Shown: positions 46,587 to 57,727 of the stretch, one piece after another
Position numbering within the stretch: the stretch's first letter is position 1
How the letters are laid out: every line of letters begins with the position of its first letter
Assembly (NCBI RefSeq): GCF_030272615.1
Contig: NC_081414.1
Coordinates: 779,566,119-779,630,118 of the forward strand
DNA from: Cryptomeria japonica
Lineage: Eukaryota; Streptophyta; Pinopsida; Cupressales; Cupressaceae
Direction of reading: 5' to 3'
DNA length: 64,000 bases
Notes under the pieces: model-generated
Told to the model about the DNA's origin: nothing
Seen by the model: the letters and a program-made list of their open reading frames with translations, nothing else
Database searches by the model: none
Translations under genes and position numbers: made by a program

Positions 46587-48095
46587 ATTTCCACTTCAAA
46601 TCAAGAGTGAAAAAAGTAGAAAAAGTTGAAACAAATCTCAAAACAACATGCCTAGATCGATCATGGGTATGGCACTTAAGGTATGGTCATCTTCTCTTCA
46701 AAGGATTATATTTGCTACAGAAAAAGAAAATGGTAAAAGGATTATCCCCAATTGAAGAGCCATTTATTTCATGTGAAATTTTTATTTTGGATAAACAACA
46801 TAGAGAAAAATGTCCAAAGGGAATTCCATATAGAGCATTGGCACCTTTAGAACATATGTGGTCCAATGCAAGCGCCATCACTAATGGGGGAATATTTATT
46901 TTTTAACATTCCTTGATGACTTTATTAGGAAAACCTGGGTTTATTTACTTAAGAATAAATTAAAGCATTTGAAAAGTTGAAATAATTCAAATCAAATAAG
47001 TTTTTGGATTATTACAAGAATAATGGAACAAAAAAACAATTCACTACAAGCTATACACCTCAATAGAATGGTGTTGCAGAAAGGAAAAATAGAACAATAA
47101 TGGATGTGGCGAGAAGCATGTTGAAACGCAAGAATTTACCTAATGGATGTTGGGCCAAAGTAATAGCTTTTGTAGTATATATCCTGAATAGGTGTCCAAC
47201 AAAAAGTGTAAAAGATAAGGTTCCACAACAAGCATGGAGTGGCAAGTATCATAGTGTATCTCATTTTAGAATATTTGGATGTGTTGCATTTGCACATGTG
47301 CCAAATGAAACAAGAGGAAAGTTGGATGATAAAGGAGAGAAATGCATTTTTATTGGTTATTATGAACAATCCAAAATTTATAGGTTGTTCAATCCTATTA
47401 CCAAGAAAGTGATTATTAGTAGAAATGTTGTATTAAGAGAAGAAGAATTTTGGGATGGAAGTATAGATAAAACAATCATAGGTACTACACCAATACCTTT
47501 TGATGAAGAGGAAGGAAAAGATCAAAGAAGCCAAGGAGATCAATCACATGAACAAGAAGGAACTCCAAAAGAGGAGCTAGAACAGGGAGAATCACAAATA
47601 AGCAATGACCCTAATCATACACTTGCATCATTACGACCAAGAATTACATGTAAGAAAACTTGAAGTTTACAAGAAATTTATGATCAAGGAGATGAAATAG
47701 ATTTGCAATCAAACTTTTCTTTACATACTTATAATCCTACATACTTTGAAGATGTAATTAAAGAAGAGCATTTTGTTAATGAAATGGATGAAGAAATGGA
47801 ATCTATACAAAAGAATGATACATGGGAATTAGTAGATTTTTCTAAGCGAAAAGAATGCATAGGTGTGAAATGGGTTTACATGACCAAATTTAATGCAAAT
47901 GGAGATGTAGAAAAGTATAAGGAAAGGTTAGTAGACAAGGGATTCACATAACAATATAGAATAAATTATAATCAAACATTTTCACCTATCACAAGACTTG
48001 ATACAGTTCGAATTGTATTAGATATAGTAGCTAAAACAAGTGGAAGGTTTACCAAATGGACATCAAATTAGTATTATTGAATGGTTTTCTAAAAG
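46587..48095 (+). pseudogene. Element E integrase and start of RT
   Basis: Pre-integrase SWVWHLRYGHL ... KQHREKCPKG (46650-46835). The integrase first Asp is in TFLDDFIRKTWVYLL (46905-46950, shifted). A deletion near 46985 removes the region with the second catalytic Asp. Then TPQ-stop-NGVAERKNRTIMDVARSML (47060-47120) keeps Glu, and the C-terminus has IFIGYYEQSKIYRLFN (open 47100-47663). RT start at 47703-48095: WELVDFSKRKECIGVKWVY and WTSN..LLNGFLKE, where B3 is inserted. Confidence 0.85.
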
Positions 48096-49037
48096 AAATT
48101 AGAGATCACTAAGAGGGGGGGGGCTTAATCAGTGATCTATCAAAAATCAAATCCACAAACTTATTTTTTATCCATCAGTTAACAATGCATAACAAAAAAT
48201 AACATAAACAAGTAACAAATAAACCACAGATCCACAACACATGAATTTCTACGTGGAAACCTGGAAAGGGAAAAACCATGGTGGGGCTGGGACTCACAAT
48301 ACATATACTATGGAAAGGAGTACATAAATCTTACATAGATGGGGAATGTTGTTGCATTTAGGCTCACTACCTAGACCTCACTGCTCAATTACAATGACCC
48401 AAAAGCCTACAACCTTCAAGGAATTCTCACTGACTTACAATTTTATTACAATGAGAAAATAAAATGAAATGAACTTTGAGATAGCATTTGATAATGGATG
48501 AACGAGTTCTGATTAAGCACAAGATCTCTGACTGTCCGTGCTCTACGAATACTTTGTTTCTGTCTCAATCAGCTACCGGATTATATGTAAGCCAAATGCG
48601 CATGTGAAACTGCGCTCAATCACACCAAAATTGATCACTACAATAGTATTAACATAAAAAAAAATCGCCAATTCGATCATAAATCTATTCATATTCAAAA
48701 ATAATCTCCTTCAAGTCGGCTTCAAGAATTGTAACGTGTAGCTTCAAGTCAGCTTTAGTCATGAACAAAACATAGCACTAGACCAAAATAATATAGTCAC
48801 ATGCTTCCTAAGAATCTTTCCATTCACCGAGATCACAAAATCAATCACCACAATCATCAGAAATCTTTCTGGACCAAAACATCATTGAGATAGCCCTGAA
48901 TTACTGGTTAACTCCTGCTTCCAGATAAGATGAATCATGATCACCAGATCAAATCACCAAGAAGAGGTGACATCAATAACAACCCTAAACAATAAATCAA
49001 GCATTGGAAATCATCGGATAGGAGTCAATTGCCAACA
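48096..49037 (-). repeat. 3' LTR of B3 (about 940 bp, end truncated)
   Basis: Minus strand TGTTGGCAATTGACTC.. to ..GTGATCTCTAATTT. It matches the 5' LTR at 54424-55449 apart from the lost terminus and a 75-bp segment absent here. Confidence 0.88.
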
Positions 49038-49299
49038 ATCTCCCCCTTTGGCATTCATGGAAACACTTGTGAAAAATGACTAAGTGTTGAAACCTGTGAA
49101 ACCTGTACACCAAATGAAAAAGAATGAAAGAATTATAAGGCTCTCCCTTAGATCAATAACCCAAATATCTGTATCACTGAACTATACACAATCAACCTGT
49201 ACTTTTTTCACCTTATCTCTCCCCCTTTGACAACAATGCCAAAGATGGGCTGTGCATCAAAACTGCCTGTACATATATACACACACACCGAATGATCAA
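49038..49299 (-). other. B3 3' untranslated region with PPTs
   Basis: Minus strand GCCAAAGGGGGAGAT at 49038-49052 next to the LTR, and TCAAAGGGGGAGAG at about 49218-49231. No ORF. Confidence 0.7.
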
Positions 49300-52200
49300 A
49301 TCTATACATGCTTAAGGACATCTACATATGCCATCTTAAGAACCCAAGATAGGTGTTCCATCCTGCTCGCAACTTCTCCAAAATTGAAACAAAACCATTC
49401 AAAACATAAGCATGAAATTCTATAGCTATAATCCCAGTTGGAGTCTCCTGAGACATATTTTGAATGCGGTCAATTTTATCATACAATAAGGTGTCTAACA
49501 TAGGACCAATTAGGTTCTGGAGTTCACTTGATCGCCTTACCATTTTCTCCTTTTCCTTCTGAAATTCCTAATCTACTCCATAATAGTTAAAATTTTGCCT
49601 TCAATACTGCTAGTTAAGTTAGCCATAGGATCATAAGCCTATGAAATCTGACCTAACTATCCTATGAAATTATCTATTTGCTTGTCTATTTCAGTACTAA
49701 AATTTTTCAAAACTAGAAAAGACATAAATCTTACCACATTTCGTTAAGGCCTCATCAATTAGTTTAATTCCTTTTCAATTTGGGCCTTATCATTGTTGAT
49801 CATTTGTAAAAATGTTTGAACTTTGGCATCTTTAAATTTCTCCACAACCTCTCGGGTTGATGCCTTGTTCAAAAAATAAAATTGAGAGGATATGTGATCT
49901 AGTAGGTTCTCAAGTTTACCAGATGAGCTGGTATTAGCATTGAGTTGCGGTTCTGGTACCACCTATTCCAAAATTTTAACTGGTTTCTCAATGAGTCTCT
50001 TCTCTTCAGATTTTGACTGTGCTAACACCTGACTAGCTTGTGCTTGGAGAGAAACAATAGTAATTATCCTTTTAGCGGGAGACATTTGATTAAAAGGTTT
50101 GTCAAAACTGATATTAAATTATGGAAAGCTCCCTGAGATTTGTATTTTTGATGTGTCAATTTCCATAAGGATCAGAGTTTCCATTACCTTACCCTTCCCT
50201 TTATCCAATTCCTCGTATTTTTCTTCTTCCTTTTTCTCAGCCTCAACCTATCTAGTTTTGTCTCCTTTGGGTGCCTCAACAATAGTAATTATCCTTTCAG
50301 CGGGAGACATTTGATTAAAAGGTTTTGTGAAAACTGATATTAAATTATGGAAAGCTCCCTGAGATTTGTATTTTTGATGTGTCAATTGCCATAAGGATCA
50401 GAGTTTCCATTACCTTACCCTTCCCTTTATCCAATTCCTCGTATTTTTCTTCTTCCTTTTTCTTAGCCTCAACCTGTCCGGTTTTGTCACCACTTGGTGC
50501 ACCAACCTTTTCCTCGGCTGATTTATCATTCTCCTTAATAGGCTCAACCTCTACATAATCCAAAATTTATTTCTCTACAACATCTTGAGTGTCCTCCTCC
50601 TTATTTACATCATTTACGGGAAGATTCTCTAACTGAGTGGCTTCATCTTGTGAAACTGTTTCTACTAGCTAGTTCTCAATGCGAAACTTCTTCCAGATTG
50701 CATTGGTTTCTCTCCTTATTTCTTCAACTCTTCCAACCATCAAGCTATTGACTCTGTGCTTGCTCTTGAATTCCTTTTTATTTTCTAACAAAATTAATCT
50801 ATCAATTTCTTCAATAGTGATATGGTGCACTGATTAACCAGTTCACTTTCCTTTATTTCTCTATCCATCTAACTTGCAGACTTTCTCCTAGCATCAATTA
50901 TACTATACAAATATTTTGGAAGATATTTTTCTAATTCAATCAATGCTTTACTAAATACATCCATGTACAAAACTGCAGATTCCTAAATCTGCCTCTTATC
51001 CTTATACATATTTTCATAATATACGGAAATGTTCTTCAAATTTCCATTTTTAAATATTTTCATTTATTAATTATTGAGTAGACAGAGGAGGAATAATATG
51101 ATACTTGGTTTGGGAGGTCTCCATCTTACCAGATTCAATTGCCTCATAGAAGTTAGATTTTATCATCTTTCCTTGCTTAGGCTTGCTTGTCGGTACATGA
51201 TTAGACTTTGCCTCCTTCTCCTTCAGTCCTTTCTTCTCGGCATCGGATTGAGGTTTCTGGATTACTCTTGCAAACTTTCCTTTCTTTAGGGCCTTGGGAA
51301 TGTCTGCATCTAACTCACTTTCAAATGACACTATAGAAACTGCTACATACTCCCTTTTGGGTTTTTGCTTCTTCCTCATAACACCTTTAACCTTAGAAGA
51401 TGAACTGGAGGGTTTTGATTCAGCAGAAGGTGTCTTCACCGGAGCGAGAGAAGACCTTGTCACCATCACTTTGATTGGAGCAGGTGCAGTCTTTTATTTC
51501 TTCACCTTTTCAACTACATCCATTGTAGATCTTGTATCACTAACTTTTCTCGAGGGTGACCTTCCTCAAAAAGGATTTCCTATAGTATCTTAGCAACTTT
51601 TCTTTTCCTAGCCAGATCGGTGAACTTGGTGTGCAGTTCCATTGGTTTTTCCTTGCAAATTCTGAACCTTTCTTCTTTGGAGTCTACCAAAGCATTTAGC
51701 AGGTGTTGTGCATAGGAGTCCAAAGTTATTGCGTCAACCTCATAGACAATAGGCATGATCCACATTGTTCGGGGCTCAACCACCTCCATGAGACATTCAT
51801 CTTTATTTACCTTGAAATAGATTGTTCCCTCATATTTCTTCATAATTTCCTCAAGGATTTTGAGCCTCTACTTCATCTTGTCCTGAAAAGTCTTGAAGAA
51901 TACCCATAATGCAGCATTTTGATTGTCTTTGTTGCTAAGTCTGTCAAGAACCCTGCTTTATTTGTTGGGCCATCGGTCTGTCAAAATCCCATTGCACTCT
52001 ACCTGTTCCAGGGTTTTGATTCAAAAAGTAAAGTGCCAAATAGATAACCAAGGAACCAAATTTGAAGACATGCTTTTTATCTTGCTTAATTTTCTTCAAA
52101 TTTATCATCAATTCCTCCAACATAACACTACACAGCTCATAATGAGCATCTTCCTTAACCATCTGGTAATATGCATGAATGGTAGTGTTAGATATAGAAT

Positions 52201-52794
52201 TTAGTCGGTTAGATTGATACACCTTATAACCTTAACCATTGCATAAAACTTAACATCATCTTCCTTGATTTTGTTGATCTTCAGTAAACACACATCAAAC
52301 TCTGCACCAGTTAACTTTGTGATGGTAGGGTTTGTGACTTTGTGTAGCCCTGACTTGTCACCGGTTTGATTCAAACAAGTTACCACCCTAATTTCTTCTG
52401 AAGTAATCTTGTGGGGTTGGTCAAACCATATAAAATCAGCATGAATTCTCCTCAACACATACCTCACCCTTTCATTTTCATCGAATGACAAAAATTTCAC
52501 AAACTGAGTGAAACCCTTTCCCTACAATTACACATATTTAATCTTGGGGTTATCGATTTCATCCATGATGTTGTCAGTATATAGGTCCAAGATATCCTTA
52601 GTGTTGGTTTCTTCGAAATCATAGTGAATATAGGCCCGTACATCATCTACATGCAAAAATCCATGTGGAATAGAAGAGAAGGCTCCAACTGGGTCGACCT
52701 TCATGAATTTGAAGGGTTGCTTCTTGAACATGGGATGGGTTCTATCCTTGACCTCAATAACTAGTAAAGTAGCAATGGAAGAAGAAGATGCCAT
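49300..52794 (-). pseudogene. B3 ORF2 (unknown function)
   Basis: The ATG at 52794 (M-A-S-S-S-S-I-A) opens 88 codons; the protein then continues through stops and shifts. It has FDQPHKITSEEIRVVTCL (52390-52440), the Y-E-L-C-S-V-M-L-E-E-L and FKFGSLVIYLALYF segment (52030-52150), YFKVNKDECLMEVVEPRTMWIM (51755-51825), a K-rich linker (51200-51400), a hydrophilic region containing a 225-bp duplication (50055-50504), and a C-terminal part to about 49322. It aligns in order with ORF2 of B1 and B2. Confidence 0.72.
50055..50504. repeat. 225-bp tandem duplication in B3 ORF2
   Basis: CAATAGTAATTATCCTTT at 50055 recurs at 50280, and the following ~220 bases repeat with few differences. 225 is a multiple of three, so it would add 75 codons without shifting the frame. 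Confidence 0.88.
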
Positions 52795-53171
52795 TTGAAA
52801 TTTTCAAAAAACCAAACTCATAAATGCACTTCAAAAAATACCTCAACTGACTATTGAATACCCTAGATCACTTGCCGGATTGCTTATATCTCTCTAATTG
52901 CCTAGAAGCCTTGATCGCCTTGTTCTACAGCTTTAAAATACTATTCGCAAAGTAAAGAATAACTCTCATATTTTCCCTTTTATCTTTGCAAACCCTAATT
53001 TCATTTTGAAATAAATGCAACTTAGATATCCAACTGGATTCCCTACGCAATTACCAGATGTCAAGATTAGCCATCTAAATTCCAGATATCAACTAGAATT
53101 CAATTCCTACCATCTATAATCCATCAACTGCAGATCTCATAAAGGGGTATTGCAAGATTTGCAGGAGTTTG

Positions 53172-53185
53172 CCTCCCCCTAAGGC
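53172..53185 (-). promoter_or_regulatory. Internal polypurine-tract-like motif of B3
   Basis: Minus strand GGCCTTAGGGGGAGG, 9 bases after the ORF1 stop. Third copy of the motif seen in B1 and B2. Confidence 0.45.
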
Positions 53186-53193
53186 CAAAATCC

Positions 53194-54327
53194 CTAGTTA
53201 CTAGATGAAGGTTCTACATTGGATTCAAGTACAGATCCACCATCTGCCTTAGATTCATCCTTCTTTACCCACATCTTCTTATGCTAATCTCTAATCTCAT
53301 CTACCTTTGCCTTTTCCTTTTCATCTGATTTGTTCTTGTCCATCGAAGAACTGTTTTTGCTTCTGCAGTACTTTGTATGCTCTGTAAGCAACATTATTCT
53401 GCATAGGTTTGAAGTTCATCTAATTTTGTCTTATCCTACACTGATTAGAGATATGTCCAAACATTCCACAAGCATAGTATCTTTTGTTCTAAAAGTTATT
53501 CATTATTGGTCGACACATATTTGACTTATGTCCAAAGTTATTGCATATGTAACACTGATGCCTAAATGTAGGAACATTATTCATATAGTTTATCATATTG
53601 TTACTATTCATCATTCTATTATTCATCCTACTTTTGCATCGACTCGCCATATTAGTAAACTTATTGCAAGTAAAACATCTACCATTGAATTTACAAGCAT
53701 TAGGTTATCTTATTGAAGGATTCTTTCTCTTCTTCTGATCAAGTTATGCATTGCCTTGTCTAGATCTAGAGGATTCACCTTTCTCAAATCCTAGGCCTCG
53801 CATACCCTTTCTATGTCTCTAACTTTCCACCATCTCATCAAGCCTTGCTGAACTAGCCTTGAATTTGTCTTTTTATTCATTGGAAGTAGCAAGTTCATCC
53901 GTCAAAGTAGAATTTGTCTTTCAAGATTTTGACCATTATTCCTTGACTGTGTCAACTTAAGCTTCAACTGATCATTCTCATAGGTAAGCTTGAAGCAGTC
54001 ATTAGCTCTTTCCTTCAATGATTGTGCTTGATACTCTTCATTCTTCTTTTGGTCCTCAATTTCCTTGGCTAGCCTCATCACAATGGATTGCATCTCATTC
54101 TTCAAAGCAACATTTTCTCTCTCAAGCTTGTTAACCTCATTAGCTTTATCCTGATATTCCATGATTTGATCTTCTTTCTCCTTCAACTTGTCCATCAATT
54201 CCTTCCTTTTCTCTCTACACACACTTTCTTGATCCTTCAGCTTACTAATTAATTCATCAACAACATCCAGGTTCTTCTTTGGTGTACATATCTCATTTCT
54301 AGCTACATTAAGATCCTCAAGTGCCAC
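53194..54327 (-). pseudogene. B3 ORF1, coiled-coil and CCHC zinc-knuckle protein
   Basis: Open coiled-coil segment 53902-54327 (LNVARNEICTPKKNLDVV, ERENVALKNEMQSIVMRLAKEIEDQKKNEE). The last part matches B1 and B2 closely. Several zinc knuckles follow through stops (C-F-T-C-N-K-F; C-Y-I-C-N-N-F-G-H-K-S-N-M-C; Y-A-C-G-M-F-G-H-I-S-N-Q-C) between 53400 and 53690. It ends at TAG 53194-53196. The starting ATG is unclear; the region equivalent to the B1 start is mutated. Confidence 0.72.
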
Positions 54328-54409
54328 ATTGAGTTGTCTCTAAAAACCGGAAAATTGAATCAATATCTCGGATCTTCCTCAAGCGGTTAAGATTCTTTAG
54401 AGGAACTAG

Positions 54410-54421
54410 GCTCTGATACTA
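54410..54421 (-). other. Primer-binding site of B3
   Basis: Minus strand TAGTATCAGAGC, one base off the initiator-Met type. Confidence 0.85.
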
Positions 54422-54423
54422 AT

Positions 54424-55449
54424 TGTTAGAATTGAAGATCACTAAGGGGGGGTGAATTAGTGATCTATCGGAAATCAAATCAACAAACTTATTCTTTATC
54501 CATCGGTTAGCAATGCATAATAGATAAGAACATAAACAAGCAACAAATAAACCAGAGATCCACAAAACCAAATATTTTACATGGAAACCCGGAAAGGGAA
54601 AAACCATGGTGGGGATGGGACCCACAATATTCACATACTATGGTGAGGAGTACAAAATATTACATAGATGGGGAATGCACTTGCATTTAGGATCACTCCC
54701 TAGAGGTCGCTGCTCAATTAGAATGACCCAGAAGGCTAAAACCTTTAGGAAAGTCTTACCGACTTACAATTTGATTACAATCAGAAAATACAATCAAATG
54801 AACTCTGAGATAGCATTTGACAATGCATGAATGAGTTCTGGTTAAGCACAAGATCTCTGACTATCCTCGCTCTACAAATACTCAATTTCTATCTTAGTCA
54901 GCTACTGGATTATCTGTAAGCCAAATGTGCACATGAACTACGCTCAATCACACCAAAATGGATCACCACAATAGTATTACCATAAAAACCAATCGCGAAT
55001 TTGATCATATATAACTAGTCATATCAGAAAATAATCCCATTCAAGTTGGCTTCAAGAAGTATAACAGGTAGCTTCAAGTCGGCTTCAATCATGAACAAAA
55101 CATAGCACCAGACCAAAAGAATATAGTCACATGCTTCCTAAGAATCTTTCCATTCACTGAGATCAAAAAATCAATCACCAAAATCACCGCAATCATCGAA
55201 AATCTTTCTAGACCAAAATATTACTGAGATAGCCTTGAATTACTGGTTAACTACCTAACACTAAAGGGAAAGGTCAATTCAGTCTCCTCTTCAGGCCCAT
55301 AGAGAGTAGGGGCTCCCCCAGAACTCATGCTTCCAGATAAGATGAATCTCGATCACTAGATCAAATCACCGAGAAGAGTTGAGATCAATGACAACCCTAA
55401 ACCATAAATAAAGCATAGAAAATCACCAGATGAGAGTCAATTGACAATA
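54424..55449 (-). repeat. 5' LTR of B3 (1,026 bp)
   Basis: Minus strand TATTGTCAATTGAC.. to ..CAATTCTAACA. It contains the shared block (GGGAAAAACCATGGTGGGGA, 54596-54615) and a ~75-bp segment at about 55251-55327 absent from the 3' LTR. Confidence 0.88.
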
Positions 55450-56082
55450 GTTTACATGCAACAACCAATAAGATACAAGGTAAAAGGATATGAAAACAAG
55501 GTATGTGAGCTGAAAAAGGCACTTTATTTGTTGAAGCAAGCACCAAGAGTATGATATAGTAGAATACATTCATACATGATGAATAATAGATTCAACAAAA
55601 TCAACAACGAGCCTACACTATACAAGAAGGACAACAAGCAAGGTCCGATTGTAATTGTTTGTTTATATGTTGATGATTTGATCTTTACATTAAGTTTATG
55701 TATTGATGAGTTTAAAATAGAAATGAAAAAGGAACTTGAGATGACATATTTGGGATTAAAGATATACTTTCTTGGAATTGAAGTAATAAGAAATAATAAA
55801 GTAATTTTCATTTTTCAAAGTAAATATGCAAAGGATGTAGTAAAGAGGCTTGGAATGATAAACTATACTCCAACATCAACTCCTATAGCAACAAGGACTA
55901 AACTCAATAGAGAAGATAAGATGTCTAATTTTGATAAAACTATATTTAGAAAATTTGTTGGAATTTTAATGTATCTCACTACAACTAGATCAGATAGTTT
56001 GTATGGATTTAGTTTAATATCTATATTCATGGACTCACCTATGAATTCACATTGGAAAGTTGGAAAAAGAATATTAAGGTAT
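55450..56082 (+). pseudogene. Element E reverse transcriptase, C-terminal part
   Basis: VYMQQP then KKALYLLKQAPRV-stop-YS (55500-55565), catalytic box CLYVDDLIFT (about 55660-55690), LGMINYTPTSTPIATRTKL, GILMYLTTTRSD and KRILRY at the F border. The last 150+ codons are open. RNase H is expected beyond F. Confidence 0.86.
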
Positions 56083-56524
56083 TGTGTAGGAGAAAAAATG
56101 ACACTAAGCAAACATGCCCTAATCTCACTTTCAACTACACACTTGCGGAATACGAAAGAGCCTAGAGGTATCACACAAATGGCTACTTCTTTTTGTGGAA
56201 GAGAGAGCCACAGGCTACCTATTAGGATTTCTATTCCTTTGTTGCAATTGAAAGATAAAATGATGCAAGTTCAATCCCTAACCCCAAAGTGCAAGTATGA
56301 ACTAATAATAAGATTGCAGAATTGAACTTAAACAATGGAAAGCTGTAAACACAAGGACAAGACAAGAATGTAAATGCGTACCTGGTGTTAAAATATGAGT
56401 GAAAATGTTCGGGACGGGGACGCGGACGCCACCGTCCTGATTCTACCCCTGAAACTGCTCCGGAAACTACTATTTTGCAACTTCAAAAGCTGTCAAAAAT
56501 GCTGAAAACTGCTGTTTGACAGAA

Positions 56525-56587
56525 GGACCAGGGCACCCAGCGCCCCTGTCCTGGCAGGACTAGGGTGCCCCACGCCCCTGTCCTGGG
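56525..56587. repeat. GC-rich minisatellite in F 3' LTR, two ~31-bp units
   Basis: Units GGACCAGGGCACCCAGCGCC.. and GGACTAGGGTGCCCCACGCC... The 5' LTR has three units (63532-63624). Confidence 0.9.
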
Positions 56588-57199
56588 TTTCTGCTCTGCA
56601 ATTTGGTGTGTTGTCCCGTCTCAGTCTGCTCCCGTCGGATCTACAACTTGCGGCGTCCTTTGAGTTCGGAAGTCTGCACTTAGATCTGAAAAGGGTTGTA
56701 GGGCGGCTATATAGGGTTTTGCCTTAGTCAAACCCCCGCTTTGGTGATTTCCACCTCCACGAATAGCCAAGTTGTATTGTAAAAGTAGTGTGTGTGCAGA
56801 CCTTGTGTGTGTGCAAGATCCTAAAATGCAAGTAAGCAAACTAGAGCAACCTAGAAAGTAAACCCTAATTGCTTGTAAATGATAATGTAAATACTCCAAA
56901 TCAAGATGCAAAGTGATCTAAAGTATGGACACAAATGATATAATGAGGCTTATGCAAAGACATGAAAACAACATGAAATCATACCCAACCCCAAGGGAGG
57001 GGTACAAGCCAATCTTCAGTTGGTAATCCCCTATTGCTCTTCAATGTCTTCAAAGCTCTAAATGAATGAATGAAATTGATGAATGCTTGATGGATGGATG
57101 TTGAATGTTGTTGAAGTCTTCAAAGATCTGCTCTTTCACTACATAGAAGGTCCCTTGAAACCAAAAAATCCCGATCCCTTCAAATGAAGAAAGAGAGCT

Positions 57200-57207
57200 C
57201 TTATATA
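57200..57207 (-). promoter_or_regulatory. TATA box candidate of F LTR
   Basis: TATATAAG on the minus strand, about 520 bp into the LTR, followed by GAGCTCTCTTTC. A good consensus; function is inferred. Confidence 0.5.
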
Positions 57208-57727
57208 TGAAACTCTAGGTCTTAATTTCAACTTTTGGCTGACCTAGAGATTGAAACTCCCACCAATTTCTTGGGGTTAAGCTTTATTTTATGATTGGGT
57301 CGCGCTCCTAAAATTTCAGGAAAAATGTCTAGGACCATGTGCACTCCGGGCGCCATGGTCCTGACAACTTTTCACCAAATTTTCAGGGCCATCGGATATG
57401 ATGATTTTAGAGAGAATCCCGAAGTTACAGGTGATTTTGAGATGTTTTGACCCCCGAAATCAAGCCCCCAAGTTCAAAATAGGACATAATTAGGGTTTTT
57501 GATTAAATGATGTATTGGAAGAATAAAGTGAAAAGGGCACACTTTAATGAAAGGGCCCAACTTTACGATGTAGGAGATGATAAAATAGAACCTTAGAACT
57601 AATTAATTTAATTAATTATGTGCTAAAGGGGAAATGTAATGCAAAATGCAAAATGCGCCAAGGCGGGTGCTAAACTAGGTGTGAAATTGTACCACCCTAG
57701 CAAGTGCGTACAATTTACGACGCTACA

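Larger units (their letters stand above)
48096..55449 (-). mobile_element. B3: B-family LTR element, about 7.35 kb
   Basis: 5' LTR 54424-55449; PBS 54410-54421; ORF1 53194-54327; ORF2 49300-52794; PPT 49038-49051; 3' LTR 48096-49037. No pol. The outer end of the 3' LTR is truncated by a small deletion at an AGAA microhomology that also removed the left TSD (expected GTTTA, right copy 55450-55454). It is the most diverged of the three B copies. Confidence 0.88.
46587..56082 (+). mobile_element. E: oldest Ty1/copia element in the window, interrupted by A, B3 and F
   Basis: Plus-strand pre-integrase, integrase and RT start at 46587-48095, then RT remainder at 55450-56082. Its 5' part lies beyond the left edge on the other side of A, and its RNase H and 3' LTR lie beyond F on the right. 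Frames resume across B3 (NGFLKE / VYMQQP). It differs in sequence from A and C. Confidence 0.85.
56083..57727 (-). repeat. 3' LTR of F (1,645 bp)
   Basis: Minus strand TGTAGCGTCGTAAATTGTAC.. to ..TCTCCTACACA. It has a GC-rich tandem repeat (56525-56587, two units) and a TATATAAG box on the minus strand (57200-57207). Confidence 0.9.

Noticed and set aside
46687-46881. Minus-strand open frames opposite integrase and RT of E and C elements
   Set aside because: They are antisense shadows of recognisable copia pol genes, and their translations show no family features.
50040-50500. Satellite or CRISPR-like array in B3
   Set aside because: Only two units of 225 bp in a degraded reading frame; a simple tandem duplication.
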